DNA of 64,000 bases from Desulfonatronovibrio magnus (GCF_000934755.1 NZ_JYNP01000029.1:1-64000); one strand, 5' to 3'; positions 35,754-45,828 are shown, counted from the stretch's first letter. Notes: generated by a model not told the origin, from the sequence alone. Numbers and translations are program-made.

Positions 35754-38042
35754 ATGACCATAACCAGAAGAAAATTTTTGCACTACTCAGCTTTGGTCAC
35801 TTCTTCCCTGGCTGTTTCAGGTATGCCCCTTTATGCCTATGACCCCAATGCCGGGCCTGAAACCCATGATGAAGTCAGAAGAAGCTATTGCGGCCTTTGT
35901 CACCCTCGATGCGGAATCCTGCTGCACATGAAAAACGGTCGGGTATTTGAGGTCAGCGGAGATCCTGATCATCCGGTAACCAGAGGGCTTATCTGTGAAC
36001 GTGGATTGCTCATGCCCGAGCATATTCATCATCCGGACAGGATCAATTATCCTTTGAAAAGGGTTGGAAAGAAAGGAGAAGGTAAGTGGGAGCGCATATC
36101 CTGGAACCAGGCTCTAAACGAAGTAGCTGAAAAAATCAGTCAGCTGCGGGATAAACACGGACCGGAAACTCTGGCCTTTACCCACGGAACCAGCCGGACC
36201 CATCACTGGGACTGCAGACGTTTTTTCAACCTTTTTGGCTCCCCCAATGTCTGCGGGGTGAACAATATCTGCATGTGTCCATCCTATGCCACAGAGTATG
36301 CTACATATGGCGGCATGGCCAGGGGCAATCCCCGCCAGGCAAAATGTGTGGTCATCTGGGGCCGGGCAGCAGCCAATTCCTCACCGGTCCAGACCTGGCC
36401 GGCCCTGCAGCAAGCCAGGGAACAGGGAGTCAAGTTTATAGTTATAGATCCCAGGCGCATTCAGGAAACAGAGTTTGCCGACATGTGGCTGCAGATCAGA
36501 CCTGGAACGGATCTGGCCCTTATGCTTGGCTGGATCAGGCTGATTATTGAAGAAGAGCTTTATGACAAAGACTTTATATCAAAATGGACTGTGGGTTTTG
36601 ATGAACTGAAAGAATCAGTCAAGGACTATACTCTGGAAAAGGTCAGCCGGATTACATGGATTCCAGCAGACGACATTAAGGCTGCTGTTAGAATGTACGC
36701 CACTTCCAAGCCGGCTCAGATCCCTTATGGCTACGGTCTGGACAAGCAGGGAGTAAATTCCACCCAATGCGCCAGGGCTCGGGCCATTTTGCGGGCCATC
36801 ACCGGAAACTTAGAAATAGCAGGCGGTGAAACCTTCAGCCAGACACCACAGGCTGCCAGCGTACGCGGAGAATTTGACCTTGTGGCTGCAGAAGCCATAA
36901 CCCCGCAGCAGAGGGCCAAGCAGCTTGGTGCTGATACCTATCCCTTTTTCGGCTTTCCCGGATGGGAGCGCAACCTGGCCAACAATCAGAAACTCCCCAA
37001 AGGCATGGTTGGCGCACCGTCCATGTACAGAACCTGCGTGGCCCATGCCAGGGATGTTTTTCAGGCAGCCATCACCAGAAAGCCTTATCCGGTTACTGCC
37101 ATGATTTCTGCAGCCAGCAACCCCATGCTTTCATTTCCTGACTCCAGGGTAGTGTTTGAGGCCCTTAAATCTCTGGAACTTTACGTAGTCATGGAGTACT
37201 ATATGACTCCTTCAGCTGCCCTGGCTGACTATATTTTTCCCTCAGCTACAACCGTTGAACAACCTCAACTCTGGACCACCGGCGGCTTTTGCATGAGCTG
37301 CCCTCCAGGCATTGAGCCCATGTATGAACGCAAGGATACCTATCAGTTTTACCGTGGGCTTGGTCTTCGCCTGGGACAGGACAATGACTGGCCCTGGGAA
37401 AACTTAGAGCAGGTATTTGACTATTGCTTAGAACCAGTAGGCAAAACTTTCCAGGAATTGACCCTGGACTATGGTTTTTTCGGCAGGCCGGAATTTAAAA
37501 GGTATGAACAGCACGGATTTGGCACCCCTTCAGGCAAAGTGGAGCTTTATTCTTCCATTTTTGAAGAGCTGGGATGTGATCCCCTGCCAAAGTACAAGGA
37601 GCCCTTATGGAGCCCTCAGGGTGATTCTCAGGTTGCTGACAGTTATCCTTACATTCTAATAACTGGCAGCCGGTTTATGCCCATGTATCATTCAGAACAG
37701 CGTCAGATTGAATCTGCCAGAAATGCGGCCCCGGACCCGCTGGTACTGGTGCACCCGGATACTGCAAACGAACTGGGACTGAAAAACAATCAATGGGTGA
37801 ATATTATTTCCCCTAAGGGCAAAGCAAAAATGAAACTTAGAACTTCATCTATTGTTCATCCCAGAATGGTTGATGCTCAGCATGGCTGGTGGTTTCCAGA
37901 ACGTGAACCTAAACTGCCGGAACTGTACGGAGTCTTTGAATCCAACGCCAACACTCTTTGCCCTATGGATAAGGAGCAGTGCAGCCCGGAAATCGGCAGC
38001 TGGCCACATTCAGCACTGATGTGCAGGATTGAGGCTGTATAA
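35754..38042 (+). CDS. Tat-exported molybdopterin oxidoreductase of the DMSO-reductase superfamily
   Basis: 762 residues from ATG 35754 (SD CCAGGAGG). A twin-arginine signal (TRRKFLH, Arg5-Arg6; hydrophobic stretch; cleavage near PLYA) indicates export of the folded enzyme. A [4Fe-4S] site is formed by Cys46, Cys49, Cys53 and Cys81. The NNICMCPSYATEYATYG stretch (about 170-186) carries Cys173/Cys175, one of which is the probable Mo/W ligand. The C-terminal molydop-binding domain includes LITGSRFMPMYHSEQR. The family includes thiosulfate/polysulfide and arsenate-type reductases, acetylene-hydratase-like proteins and others; the substrate cannot be assigned. Unusually, no FeS electron-transfer subunit or membrane anchor lies next to it. 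It converges on gltB with 15 bases between stops. Confidence 0.85.
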   Translation: MTITRRKFLHYSALVTSSLAVSGMPLYAYDPNAGPETHDEVRRSYCGLCHPRCGILLHMKNGRVFEVSGDPDHPVTRGLICERGLLMPEHIHHPDRINYPLKRVGKKGEGKWERISWNQALNEVAEKISQLRDKHGPETLAFTHGTSRTHHWDCRRFFNLFGSPNVCGVNNICMCPSYATEYATYGGMARGNPRQAKCVVIWGRAAANSSPVQTWPALQQAREQGVKFIVIDPRRIQETEFADMWLQIRPGTDLALMLGWIRLIIEEELYDKDFISKWTVGFDELKESVKDYTLEKVSRITWIPADDIKAAVRMYATSKPAQIPYGYGLDKQGVNSTQCARARAILRAITGNLEIAGGETFSQTPQAASVRGEFDLVAAEAITPQQRAKQLGADTYPFFGFPGWERNLANNQKLPKGMVGAPSMYRTCVAHARDVFQAAITRKPYPVTAMISAASNPMLSFPDSRVVFEALKSLELYVVMEYYMTPSAALADYIFPSATTVEQPQLWTTGGFCMSCPPGIEPMYERKDTYQFYRGLGLRLGQDNDWPWENLEQVFDYCLEPVGKTFQELTLDYGFFGRPEFKRYEQHGFGTPSGKVELYSSIFEELGCDPLPKYKEPLWSPQGDSQVADSYPYILITGSRFMPMYHSEQRQIESARNAAPDPLVLVHPDTANELGLKNNQWVNIISPKGKAKMKLRTSSIVHPRMVDAQHGWWFPEREPKLPELYGVFESNANTLCPMDKEQCSPEIGSWPHSALMCRIEAV

Positions 38043-38057
38043 CACAAATTGTCTTTC

Positions 38058-41000
38058 CTACTCAGCTTTTGGTGGATTTTTATGAGCAGGAACAATGGTG
38101 ATAAACCTTTTTTTTGAACTATCAAGAATCATCTGGACTTCTCTGGCCTCTTCCTCCTGAAATGTGGCTTTAAGTTCTGATATATATATCTTTAGAAGGT
38201 AAGAGATGTCTTCAAGTCCTTGATCACTGACCTGCTCCAAGGAAACATCAGCTCCAGTTGCCAGACGAAACCTTACAGAATCGAGGGTAAAACCCAGTTC
38301 AGGATACAGGCACTGGTAAATCACTCCACCAGTCATGCCGGAACATATCCATGGCCCTGGATCACTTAGAACAACTACCCTGCCGCCGGTCATATACTCA
38401 AAGGCAAAGCCCTTGAGATGTGACCTTGCGGCCAGGTTGCCCAGCTCATCTCTGACTTGTTCAGTAATTCTGGCCCCAAACACAGCGTCTGCCCCGGACA
38501 TGCGAATGCAGGCCCTGGAATCAGCATAGTTCTGGACCATAAGCGTGCCTGCAATGGCACCGTAAGCAAAGCTTTTGCCTGTGGAGCCGTCAATTCTGCG
38601 GCCCATGAGGTTGGCTCCCTTGAATACTCCGCAAGCTCCCCCAAAACTGCTCTTGGCGGTTCCATCCTGGGCTCCGCCATCCACAACAATTTCAATCCCT
38701 GGAATATTAAAAGCGCACAAACCATTGCCAGGCACTGAAGAATCCAGCCTGACTCTGAAACTGCGCTCTCCAGTGTCCCCGAACTGCCTGACCACAGCCC
38801 CTGCCAGATATGTACCCATGGCTCTGTCCACACTTCTTACATACCTGTCAGTATACCTGACTTCTTTTGTTTCCTCATCTTTAAATTCAGCCATGGAAAT
38901 ATCTGCTGCCAGCTTGGTCAGATAGTTAAGAGGCTTTCTCACCATGCGCACAGCGCCCAGAGGACCACTGGTTGAGCACATGCAAGGCGGGGACAGGACT
39001 TCTTCAAGATAAACATCCTGTTGATGCGAAATTTGCTGAAGCAGATCAGTCCTGCCCACTATATCCTTAATCCTGGCAACCCCCATTTTAGCCAGAATAA
39101 AACGCATTTCTTCACCAATGCAAGTCAGCAGGCGTACCAGGTTATCGGTCTCGGTTGCCACTTCCACTGGAGAAAAGCCTTTAACTCCCCTTTTGTCTGC
39201 ATCTTTCCTGGTTCTGATCTGGGTTGAAATTCCCCTGGGGCAGGTATCCAGGTGACAGCGCTGACAACTGATACAGCCCACGCCCATCAGAGCCACTGTA
39301 CCCATGCCGACCCTGTCTGCTCCCAGGAGGATCATCTTCAGGGCATCAGCCCCGCTTCTGAGTCCTCCATCGCACCATATTTCCACATCAAAACGAAGAC
39401 CGGATTCTACTAAGGCCTTATGAGCCTGACTTACTCCTATCTCAGCTGGCAGACCTACATATTTCTTGCTGTGTTCCCTGGCGGCCCCGGTACCACCGTC
39501 AAACCCTGATATATTAACAATATCAGCCCCGGCCTTGGCCACGCCCACAGCAATGGTCCCGACACCGCTGGTCACTGGAATCTTTACAGATACTTTTGCA
39601 GCAGGATTGGCAGTCTTAAGCTCAGTAATAATTTGAGCCAGATCCTCAATGGAATAGATATCGTGATGGTTGGAAGGAGAAATCAGGGCTATTCCTGGTT
39701 TGCAATGCCTGGCCAGAGCCACCATTTCAGTAACTTTCTGGCCGGGAAGATGTCCGCCCTCGCCTGGCTTGGCGCCCTGACCTATCTTGATTTCCAGAAA
39801 ATCAACTGAATTGAGAAAGGCCATATGCACGCCAAAACGGCCCGAGGCAATCTGCTGTCCGCGATTATGGCGGTATTTGCCAAGCATGTCCGGGATTTCA
39901 CCGCCTTCACCGTTTATGCACACAATATTCAGAATCCTGGCAGCATCAGCATAGGTCCTGAAGGAATTCTCTCCCTGAGAACCAAAGCTCATGGCCGGAA
40001 TAATCAGGGGCATGGAATGACTGCCCACTGAAATATCCACATCACCCATGGCCAGAACTTTTGGGTCTTCAGCTGGAATAAAGTCCAGGGCATGCCTTAA
40101 AGCCACAGGATTTTCCAGCTCCATGGACTTGAGCTCCTGGGCCATCTCTCTGAACCCTGCCTCTCCAGTGGCCGCCTTGCGCAAAACTCGCCCTACCCTG
40201 GTGTTGCGTGCCGGTGTTTTCCATAGACCTGCATCCTGGGAGTAAGCCTTTTTCAAACGTTTTGCCCCGATCTCTTCAAGCTTGGCAAAGGTCAGCCCCA
40301 CCCCGGAAGAACCACAGAAATTGGGGCATTTAAAAATCCCGCTCAGCTCATCAGCCAGCCCTATGGAGGCAAAGATGCGCCCATACCCGCAAAGTTCATG
40401 AATTCCCATGGTGGACATGACCTTTTCCATACCCTTCTGCAGCACATCCATGGTCGTCCGGATTACTGTCTCTGCAGGGCGGTTCTCTGTGGCATGTTCC
40501 CTGGCCATGCGCCAGATCATATAAGGGTTGATGGCATCTGCACCCAGCCCCAGAAGGCACATTATGTCATGCAGGTTACGGATTGCACCGGACCTGACCA
40601 CTATTGAACAGCGCCGTCTTAAATTCTTCTCTTCCAGGTAATTTCCAATATATGCCAGGCACAGAGCTGGATCAATATAGACCATATCCTGAGAAAAAGT
40701 GCTGGAATCATCAAGCACCAGCACAGAAGCACCACTTTCAACAGCCTGACCAGCCTCGATGGCCAGCTCTTCAAGCCTGGAAGCCAGCCCCTTGTCTGGA
40801 TTGAAAACAGCATTAACAAAGGCAATTCTGCGCAGGTCACGGCCCTGGCCAGTGAAAAAACTCAAGACCTCATCCATGGTCTGTGTGCCGAATTCTCCGG
40901 CCAGACCATTCAAAGACCGGGCACATACCTCGCTATCAAGACATCCTCCCAAAATAAGTGGTGTCTTAAGTTCCAGCCCAACTGGAGCAGGGGCCTGATC

Positions 41001-42623
41001 AAAACCGACCTTTGGCCTGCTGCCGATGATTGTTCTGGTGGTGAAGTGATCAGCCTCTCTTTCCCGGTCAATGGCCGGATTGGTAACCACAGCCACATTT
41101 TCCTTGAAATATTCTGTAATATTAGGCAACCCACCTGAATTAAAACAGGCTAATGGCCCCTGGTAACCCATGGAACCAATTACTGCGCTGCCAGTGGTGG
41201 CTGTTTTCCTGCGAATATCCACATCATACTTAAGCCATCCCATGGCAGCCAGATAATTATCCGCCACCATATCTCCAGGGCTTAGCACAGTCTTGTCTGC
41301 AAGACAGTTTTTCAGTCCAAAGGGCTCCCCTTTCTGCTCCGGAATATCCTGGTATAGTGAATCCACCTGCCCCATAATTCCCTTCCTGACTCTGGCCAGC
41401 TTGACCAGCTGGTTCTGATAAGACTGATAGTCCAGAACTTCTGCCCTCCTGCCCGGATTGGAAACAATGGCAATCTTCTCTCCAGGTGCCAGAGGCCTTG
41501 GGTCAGTAGCTGTATCCTCAAGATCAACCACACCCTTTTCAGAGGACAGGTAGTAGTTGTAATCACTTTCGCCGAACCACAAAGGCCGCAGCCCCAGGGC
41601 ATCGACACTGCCCACGCAGATATCTTCATGTCTGGCAATGATGGCTGCCGGTCCCTGGGCTGAAGGGGGAAAAAACCAGCGGTAAAAACTGTACACCTTG
41701 CGCAGTTCTTCCGGGTAAAACTCAACCTCGCTGTATACTGCCGGAAAAACCATGGCAAAGGCTTCCAGGGGGTCAAACCCGTATTTGTGCATAAGCCCGT
41801 CAACTGCCCGGTTCAGGTCCTGAGAGTCGCTTCCTCCAGGCACTGGCACTATGCCCAGATTTTTTGACGCCCCCCGCAAACGCTCAATGGTATTGATCTC
41901 GCCGTTATGCGCCAGAATGGAAAAAGGCTGGGTTCTTTCAACTGTAGGCAGGGTATTGGTTGAATAGCGGCTGTGCCCGAGGCAGATCCTGGAGCTGGTC
42001 AGCTGATTCTGTAAGTCAGGATAAACCCTCTGCAAAAGCTCCGGCCCTCCTCTGACTTTATATACCACACTTTCAGAAGACAGCGATGCAATGTGCAGGT
42101 CAGGCAACCTGGACTCTATCTCCATCTGAACCTGAAAAAACAGCTCTCCCGGCCTGGCTTTAACATCCTGACGAACAAGACCTGCCAACTGCCAGAATAA
42201 AGGGGCTTCAGACCTGGCCATGGGGCCTAACTCATGGTCATTGGTGTTCCCTTTGAATTCCAGAATGATATCCAGTCCACGCTCATCAAATATTTGCGAA
42301 ACATCCTTAAAAATATTATCAGCTTGTTTGCGGATGGCATGAGGCAAAATCAGATGCCCCACAAAAAAACCGCTGGACTCGGCCAGGTGCGGTGATAACC
42401 CTGCATCATAGAGCCTTTTGCTCCAGAGCTTTCTTGGAATATCTGTCATGATGCCGCACCCGTCACCCTCATCATTGATATCCCCGGACCTGTGGGCCAT
42501 TTTTTTCAGGGCCTCAATGGTTCTGATTATGTTGGCGTGAGTATCCTTGCCTCTCTTGTCAATAAAGGCTATAATGGCGCATGCATCCTGTTCCTGACAG
42601 ATGGGTTTAGCTTGAGTATTCAA
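38058..42623 (-). CDS. gltB: Glutamate synthase, large (alpha) subunit
   Basis: About 1521 residues, full length for GltB. The best start is TTG 42623, five bases after GGAGG; an upstream TTG at 42635 would overlap that Shine-Dalgarno. The short propeptide (MNTQAKPICQEQDA) ends before Cys15 of ACAIIAFIDKRG, the predicted N-terminal glutaminase nucleophile after processing. Then follow the class II amidotransferase domain, the FMN-binding synthase domain (VSVKIPVTSGVGTIAVGVAK; DGGTGAA), the [3Fe-4S] loop (CISCQRCHLDTCP) and the C-terminal GXGXG beta-helix domain. Makes glutamate from glutamine and 2-oxoglutarate. No gltD (small subunit) is adjacent. Confidence 0.95.
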   Translation of the reverse strand: MNTQAKPICQEQDACAIIAFIDKRGKDTHANIIRTIEALKKMAHRSGDINDEGDGCGIMTDIPRKLWSKRLYDAGLSPHLAESSGFFVGHLILPHAIRKQADNIFKDVSQIFDERGLDIILEFKGNTNDHELGPMARSEAPLFWQLAGLVRQDVKARPGELFFQVQMEIESRLPDLHIASLSSESVVYKVRGGPELLQRVYPDLQNQLTSSRICLGHSRYSTNTLPTVERTQPFSILAHNGEINTIERLRGASKNLGIVPVPGGSDSQDLNRAVDGLMHKYGFDPLEAFAMVFPAVYSEVEFYPEELRKVYSFYRWFFPPSAQGPAAIIARHEDICVGSVDALGLRPLWFGESDYNYYLSSEKGVVDLEDTATDPRPLAPGEKIAIVSNPGRRAEVLDYQSYQNQLVKLARVRKGIMGQVDSLYQDIPEQKGEPFGLKNCLADKTVLSPGDMVADNYLAAMGWLKYDVDIRRKTATTGSAVIGSMGYQGPLACFNSGGLPNITEYFKENVAVVTNPAIDREREADHFTTRTIIGSRPKVGFDQAPAPVGLELKTPLILGGCLDSEVCARSLNGLAGEFGTQTMDEVLSFFTGQGRDLRRIAFVNAVFNPDKGLASRLEELAIEAGQAVESGASVLVLDDSSTFSQDMVYIDPALCLAYIGNYLEEKNLRRRCSIVVRSGAIRNLHDIMCLLGLGADAINPYMIWRMAREHATENRPAETVIRTTMDVLQKGMEKVMSTMGIHELCGYGRIFASIGLADELSGIFKCPNFCGSSGVGLTFAKLEEIGAKRLKKAYSQDAGLWKTPARNTRVGRVLRKAATGEAGFREMAQELKSMELENPVALRHALDFIPAEDPKVLAMGDVDISVGSHSMPLIIPAMSFGSQGENSFRTYADAARILNIVCINGEGGEIPDMLGKYRHNRGQQIASGRFGVHMAFLNSVDFLEIKIGQGAKPGEGGHLPGQKVTEMVALARHCKPGIALISPSNHHDIYSIEDLAQIITELKTANPAAKVSVKIPVTSGVGTIAVGVAKAGADIVNISGFDGGTGAAREHSKKYVGLPAEIGVSQAHKALVESGLRFDVEIWCDGGLRSGADALKMILLGADRVGMGTVALMGVGCISCQRCHLDTCPRGISTQIRTRKDADKRGVKGFSPVEVATETDNLVRLLTCIGEEMRFILAKMGVARIKDIVGRTDLLQQISHQQDVYLEEVLSPPCMCSTSGPLGAVRMVRKPLNYLTKLAADISMAEFKDEETKEVRYTDRYVRSVDRAMGTYLAGAVVRQFGDTGERSFRVRLDSSVPGNGLCAFNIPGIEIVVDGGAQDGTAKSSFGGACGVFKGANLMGRRIDGSTGKSFAYGAIAGTLMVQNYADSRACIRMSGADAVFGARITEQVRDELGNLAARSHLKGFAFEYMTGGRVVVLSDPGPWICSGMTGGVIYQCLYPELGFTLDSVRFRLATGADVSLEQVSDQGLEDISYLLKIYISELKATFQEEEAREVQMILDSSKKRFITIVPAHKNPPKAE

Positions 42624-43047
42624 AAAAACCTCCAAAAAAGATTGTTGCTCTAAACCATGAGGTATTAGTCAAAATTTCGTAACTGTTCACCACATTTTTT
42701 CACTTTTGCGTAAAGCCTGCATCCTGATTGGTTTTCGCCATTGCTGCCTGTTTGACCAGCCCTGAGCCCGTTAGTCAAAATCAAGGACATAAAGACGGAC
42801 TCTCAGCTACTTGAATAAATTACTGGTTTTGACTTGCGGGCTCATGCTGGGAGTTTGCAGCAACAAAAAAGCAATCAGGATGCAGGCTGTCCTCACAGCA
42901 TGATGAATAGATACCAAATTTCTTAATTTTTTTACGATAATGTCCAAGAAAGCTCAATATATTAAAAAAAAGCATTCCATTAATCAAAGTTTTTCTGCAT
43001 GATATTCAAATTTATTTCCCATCCTTATCAGGATGAAAGAGGTTACC
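42624..43047. other. Divergent intergenic region between gltB and the TA module
   Basis: 424 bases without a gene. Contains a long hairpin repeat (family C copy 1, 42714-42888) and, next to the antitoxin start, a CATCCT-N4-AGGATG dyad (43020-43035) that could be the TA operator. Promoters for gltB (minus) and the antitoxin (plus) must lie here but no consensus pair is clear. Confidence 0.5.
42714..42888. repeat. Family C long hairpin repeat, copy 1
   Basis: A 175-base unit that can fold almost end to end. The outer arms 42714-42730 and 42872-42888 are perfectly complementary over 17 bases. Inside are TTGCTGC/GCAGCAA, CCAGC/GCTGG and GAGCCCG/CGGGCTC pairs, and a stem AGTCAAAA / TTTTGACT toward the loop. 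The inner part is shared with copy 2 (46920-47091), but the outer arms have a different sequence there. Confidence 0.8.
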
Positions 43048-43269
43048 ATGCCAACATCTGTTCGCCTGCCAGAAGAATACGAACAAAGACTAAATTTTTT
43101 AGCCAAGCACACTGGAATGTCTAAGTCTTTTTTTATCAAAAAAGTAATAATGGATCATATTGAAGACCTTGAGGACATTTACTTAGCTGAACACAGGCTG
43201 AAAGAATTGCATCAGGGACGTGATAAAGTATTAAATAGCGAGGAGTTCTGGAGTGGGCTGGACGATTAG
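43048..43269 (+). CDS. Ribbon-helix-helix (RelB/DUF6290-type) antitoxin
   Basis: 73 residues from ATG 43048 (SD AAAGAGG); an ATG five codons upstream is possible. The N-terminus MPTSVRLPEEYEQRLNFLAK is the RHH beta-strand and first helix that bind DNA as a dimer, followed by SKSFFIKKVIMDHIEDLED, then a helical tail (YLAEHRLKELHQG) that would wrap the toxin. The gene overlaps the toxin start by 17 bases. It is a clear paralogue of the antitoxin at 45806-46039 on the other strand. Confidence 0.85.
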   Translation: MPTSVRLPEEYEQRLNFLAKHTGMSKSFFIKKVIMDHIEDLEDIYLAEHRLKELHQGRDKVLNSEEFWSGLDD

Positions 43270-43522
43270 ATATTTAAAGTCAGCTCGTAAAGATGCCCTT
43301 AAACTTGATCCACAGTCGAGACTCCGCATTCGAAATTACCTTGAAAAACGAGTAGCAAAACTTGATGACCCTAAAACCGCTGGAGAACCTTTAAAAGGTA
43401 ATCTGGCTGAGTTTTGGCGATACAGAGTTGGCCCTTATAGAGTTATCTGCGAAATTCGCAACCAGGAGCTGGTAATTCTTGTAATTCGAGTGAGACATCG
43501 AAAAGAGGCGTACAAGCCCTGA
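43253..43522 (+). CDS. RelE/ParE-family toxin
   Basis: 89 residues, GTG start inside the antitoxin gene. Typical RelE fold: WTIRYLKSARKDALKLDPQ at the N-terminus, then LRIRNYLEKRVAKLDDPKTAGEPLKGNL and the C-terminal strands FWRYRVGPYRVICEIRNQ and LVILVIRVRHRKEAY, including the conserved Arg and Tyr/His residues used for ribosome-dependent mRNA cleavage in RelE. Together with the preceding RHH antitoxin it is a complete type II TA pair. Overlapping genes imply coupled translation. Confidence 0.88.
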   Translation: MGWTIRYLKSARKDALKLDPQSRLRIRNYLEKRVAKLDDPKTAGEPLKGNLAEFWRYRVGPYRVICEIRNQELVILVIRVRHRKEAYKP

Positions 43523-43570
43523 ACTTAACGTTTCGTTCAAAAACCGAAATAACAACTTAGCAAATCTCAT

Positions 43571-44959
43571 ATGGTCAAAAACAAATCCAGAGTACTAATC
43601 ATTGATGATGAAGAGGACATCCGCCTTTCCCTAAGGGGAATACTTGAGGACGAGGGATATGAAGTAATGGATGCTGAAAGCGGCGAACAGGCCCTGGCAG
43701 TGATCAACAGATCCATAGACCTTGTCCTGCTGGACATATGGCTTCCAGGAATGGACGGACTTAAAGTACTGACCAGACTTCAGGATAAATATCCGGATCT
43801 TCCTGTGCTTATGATTTCCGGCCATGGAAACATCCAGACCGCAGTCCAGGCCATAAAAAACGGTGCTTTTGATTTTATTGAAAAACCATTGTCCTTAGAA
43901 AAGGTACTGATAACCGCCCAAAAAGCCTTAGAATTCTCAAACCTTAGAAGAGAAAACCGAAACCTGCGCCTGAGCACCAAGTCGCCGCAGATTCAGAAAA
44001 TTTCTGGAAAGTCCAGGGCCATTAATGAGTTAAGGCAGATAATTGATCAGGTATCTCCCACTGAAGCCTGGGTACTTATTACCGGTGAAAACGGAACAGG
44101 CAAGGAAATTGTTGCTCGCTCCATTCACATGGGCAGCAAAAGGGCTGATCAGGCCTTAGTAGCGGTCAACTGCGCAGCCATCCCAGAAGAGCTTATTGAA
44201 TCTGAGCTTTTCGGACACGAAAAAGGCTCTTTTACTGGCGCTTCAGGTTCAAAACAGGGCAAATTTGAGCTGGCTGATGGCGGAACCCTGTTTTTGGACG
44301 AAATTGGAGATATGAGCCTCAAAACCCAGGCCAAGATCCTGCGCATCCTGCAGGAGCAGAGTTTTGAAAGGGTTGGCGGCTATAAAACCATCAATGTCAA
44401 TGTCAGGGTTATAGCAGCTACCAATAAAGATCTGCACAAGGAAATTAAAAATGGAAATTTCAGAGAAGACCTTTACTATCGGCTGAACGTATTTCCCCTG
44501 ACACTGCCTCCTTTAAGAGAACGTAGTGATGACATATCCCTTCTGTTATCTGAATTTGTAGACCAGCTCAGCCAGGAGCATAACTTCAAGCCTTTGAGCT
44601 TTTCTGCTGACACAACCAAAATCCTGAAAAACTATCCCTGGCCAGGCAATGTACGCGAACTGAAAAATTTTGTGGAGCGTCTGTACATTCTTTACCAGGG
44701 AATGGAAGTAACTCCGGATATGCTTCCAGGAGAATTTGGTAATAAGGATTTACAAACGGAAATGAGTGATAATCTTTTTAAGCAGGGTCAAGACTTGCCC
44801 CAAGACTTCAAACAGGCCAGGTCTAAATTTGAAGCCTGGTTTCTGGATTATAAGCTCAAAGAGTATGAAGGAAATATTTCCAAACTCGCAGAAGCCATAG
44901 GGCTTGAAAGAAGCTATTTATACAGAAAGCTTAAAAGCTATGAAATCAGCTCTGAATAG
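43571..44959 (+). CDS. NtrX/NtrC-family sigma-54-dependent response regulator
   Basis: 462 residues. Receiver domain residues 5-120 with acidic pocket Asp12/Asp13 and phospho-acceptor Asp55 (LVLLDIWLPG), and Lys105-type end FDFIEKPL. The AAA+ domain about 145-380 has Walker A GENGTGKE and the sigma-54-contacting loop GSFTGA (the first A of GAFTGA is S). A C-terminal FIS-type HTH (NISKLAEAIGLERSYLYRKL) ends the protein. It activates sigma-54 promoters when phosphorylated. No histidine kinase is adjacent, so the signal is unknown; relation to the nearby gltB (nitrogen assimilation) is only suggestive. It lies between two RHH/RelE modules. Confidence 0.9.
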   Translation: MVKNKSRVLIIDDEEDIRLSLRGILEDEGYEVMDAESGEQALAVINRSIDLVLLDIWLPGMDGLKVLTRLQDKYPDLPVLMISGHGNIQTAVQAIKNGAFDFIEKPLSLEKVLITAQKALEFSNLRRENRNLRLSTKSPQIQKISGKSRAINELRQIIDQVSPTEAWVLITGENGTGKEIVARSIHMGSKRADQALVAVNCAAIPEELIESELFGHEKGSFTGASGSKQGKFELADGGTLFLDEIGDMSLKTQAKILRILQEQSFERVGGYKTINVNVRVIAATNKDLHKEIKNGNFREDLYYRLNVFPLTLPPLRERSDDISLLLSEFVDQLSQEHNFKPLSFSADTTKILKNYPWPGNVRELKNFVERLYILYQGMEVTPDMLPGEFGNKDLQTEMSDNLFKQGQDLPQDFKQARSKFEAWFLDYKLKEYEGNISKLAEAIGLERSYLYRKLKSYEISSE

Positions 44960-44991
44960 CTTAACTGCTCTGCTTATCAATACCAGGCAAT

Positions 44992-45828
44992 TCAGTTTTC
45001 AATAACCACAAAATTTCCCTGGCGCCCACATTGCTTTGACCCGCGGTATGAAAAAAACAAATCCTCATTACATTTAGTACAAATATCTACAGAAAAAATG
45101 TTTTTCATCCTGACACCACCATTAACAAGCTGATCCCTGCTCAAGCTCCACAGGTCCATGGTTTTGCCTGCCATATCATAATAACTTTCAAACCGATGAT
45201 CCCAGTGCTCATGAAAATCATTAAACTCCGAGCAACAAGGCCCAAGACTTGGCCCCCGCACCACAGAAACCTCGGCAGGGTTTATTCCGTAATGCCTGCA
45301 AAACATTTCCAGCCCTGTGCCGGGAAAATTCATCCTGTTGCCCCGCCAGCCCACATGTAGAGCACAAATGTATCTGCCTGACTCATGAACCAGAAAAATG
45401 GGCTGGCAGTCTGCAGTTTTGATCATCAATGCAGCCCTGGCTTCTGAAGTACAGATACCATCCCCTTCATACCTGCTTCCTTCAAGAAAATCCCCATCAA
45501 GATCAAAATGGAGTACATCTCCATGTACCTGCTTAAGCTCAATCAGACGTTTAAAATGCAGTTTATGCTTTGCAAGTTTACGGTTTTCAAGGACGTTTGC
45601 GCGCAAATCACCTACTTCAAAGGAAATATTATTTCCCTGGAAATAATCCCTGCTCTGTCCCCCAAGCCTTGTGCCAAAGGCGCATGTTATGTCAGGAATT
45701 TTCGGAAATTTAAACTTGATATATTTGGGTTGAGATATCATTTTAGTGTTAATGTATAATTGAATCTTATGATCATGTTTAGAAAGCTCCTTTTTTGCTG
45801 AAGCTTCAAACTTTACTTGCCAGACCAA
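44992..45828 (-). CDS. pgeF: Peptidoglycan-editing factor PgeF (YfiH, DUF152) with an N-terminal RelE-toxin remnant fused in frame
   Basis: 278 residues as an open frame. Residues 30-278 are PgeF: the catalytic/metal residues lie in LKQVHGD, KTADCQPIFL and ALHVGWRGN, with the C-terminal CTKCNEDLFFSYR and GRQGNFVVIEN. PgeF removes wrongly incorporated amino acids from peptidoglycan precursors (zinc-dependent, laccase-like fold). Residues 1-29 (MVWQVKFEASAKKELSKHD...) look exactly like the start of a RelE toxin. The open frame starts inside the 3' end of the upstream RHH antitoxin by 23 bases, as a toxin gene would. The native PgeF start is probably ATG 45741, which has no good Shine-Dalgarno, so it may now depend on the antitoxin-coupled start. 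Confidence 0.85.
   Translation of the reverse strand: MVWQVKFEASAKKELSKHDHKIQLYINTKMISQPKYIKFKFPKIPDITCAFGTRLGGQSRDYFQGNNISFEVGDLRANVLENRKLAKHKLHFKRLIELKQVHGDVLHFDLDGDFLEGSRYEGDGICTSEARAALMIKTADCQPIFLVHESGRYICALHVGWRGNRMNFPGTGLEMFCRHYGINPAEVSVVRGPSLGPCCSEFNDFHEHWDHRFESYYDMAGKTMDLWSLSRDQLVNGGVRMKNIFSVDICTKCNEDLFFSYRGSKQCGRQGNFVVIEN

Noticed and set aside
41312-41803. 163-codon minus-strand frame inside gltB
   Set aside because: It is another frame of gltB on the same strand and interrupts conserved gltB sequence; no ribosome site and odd composition.
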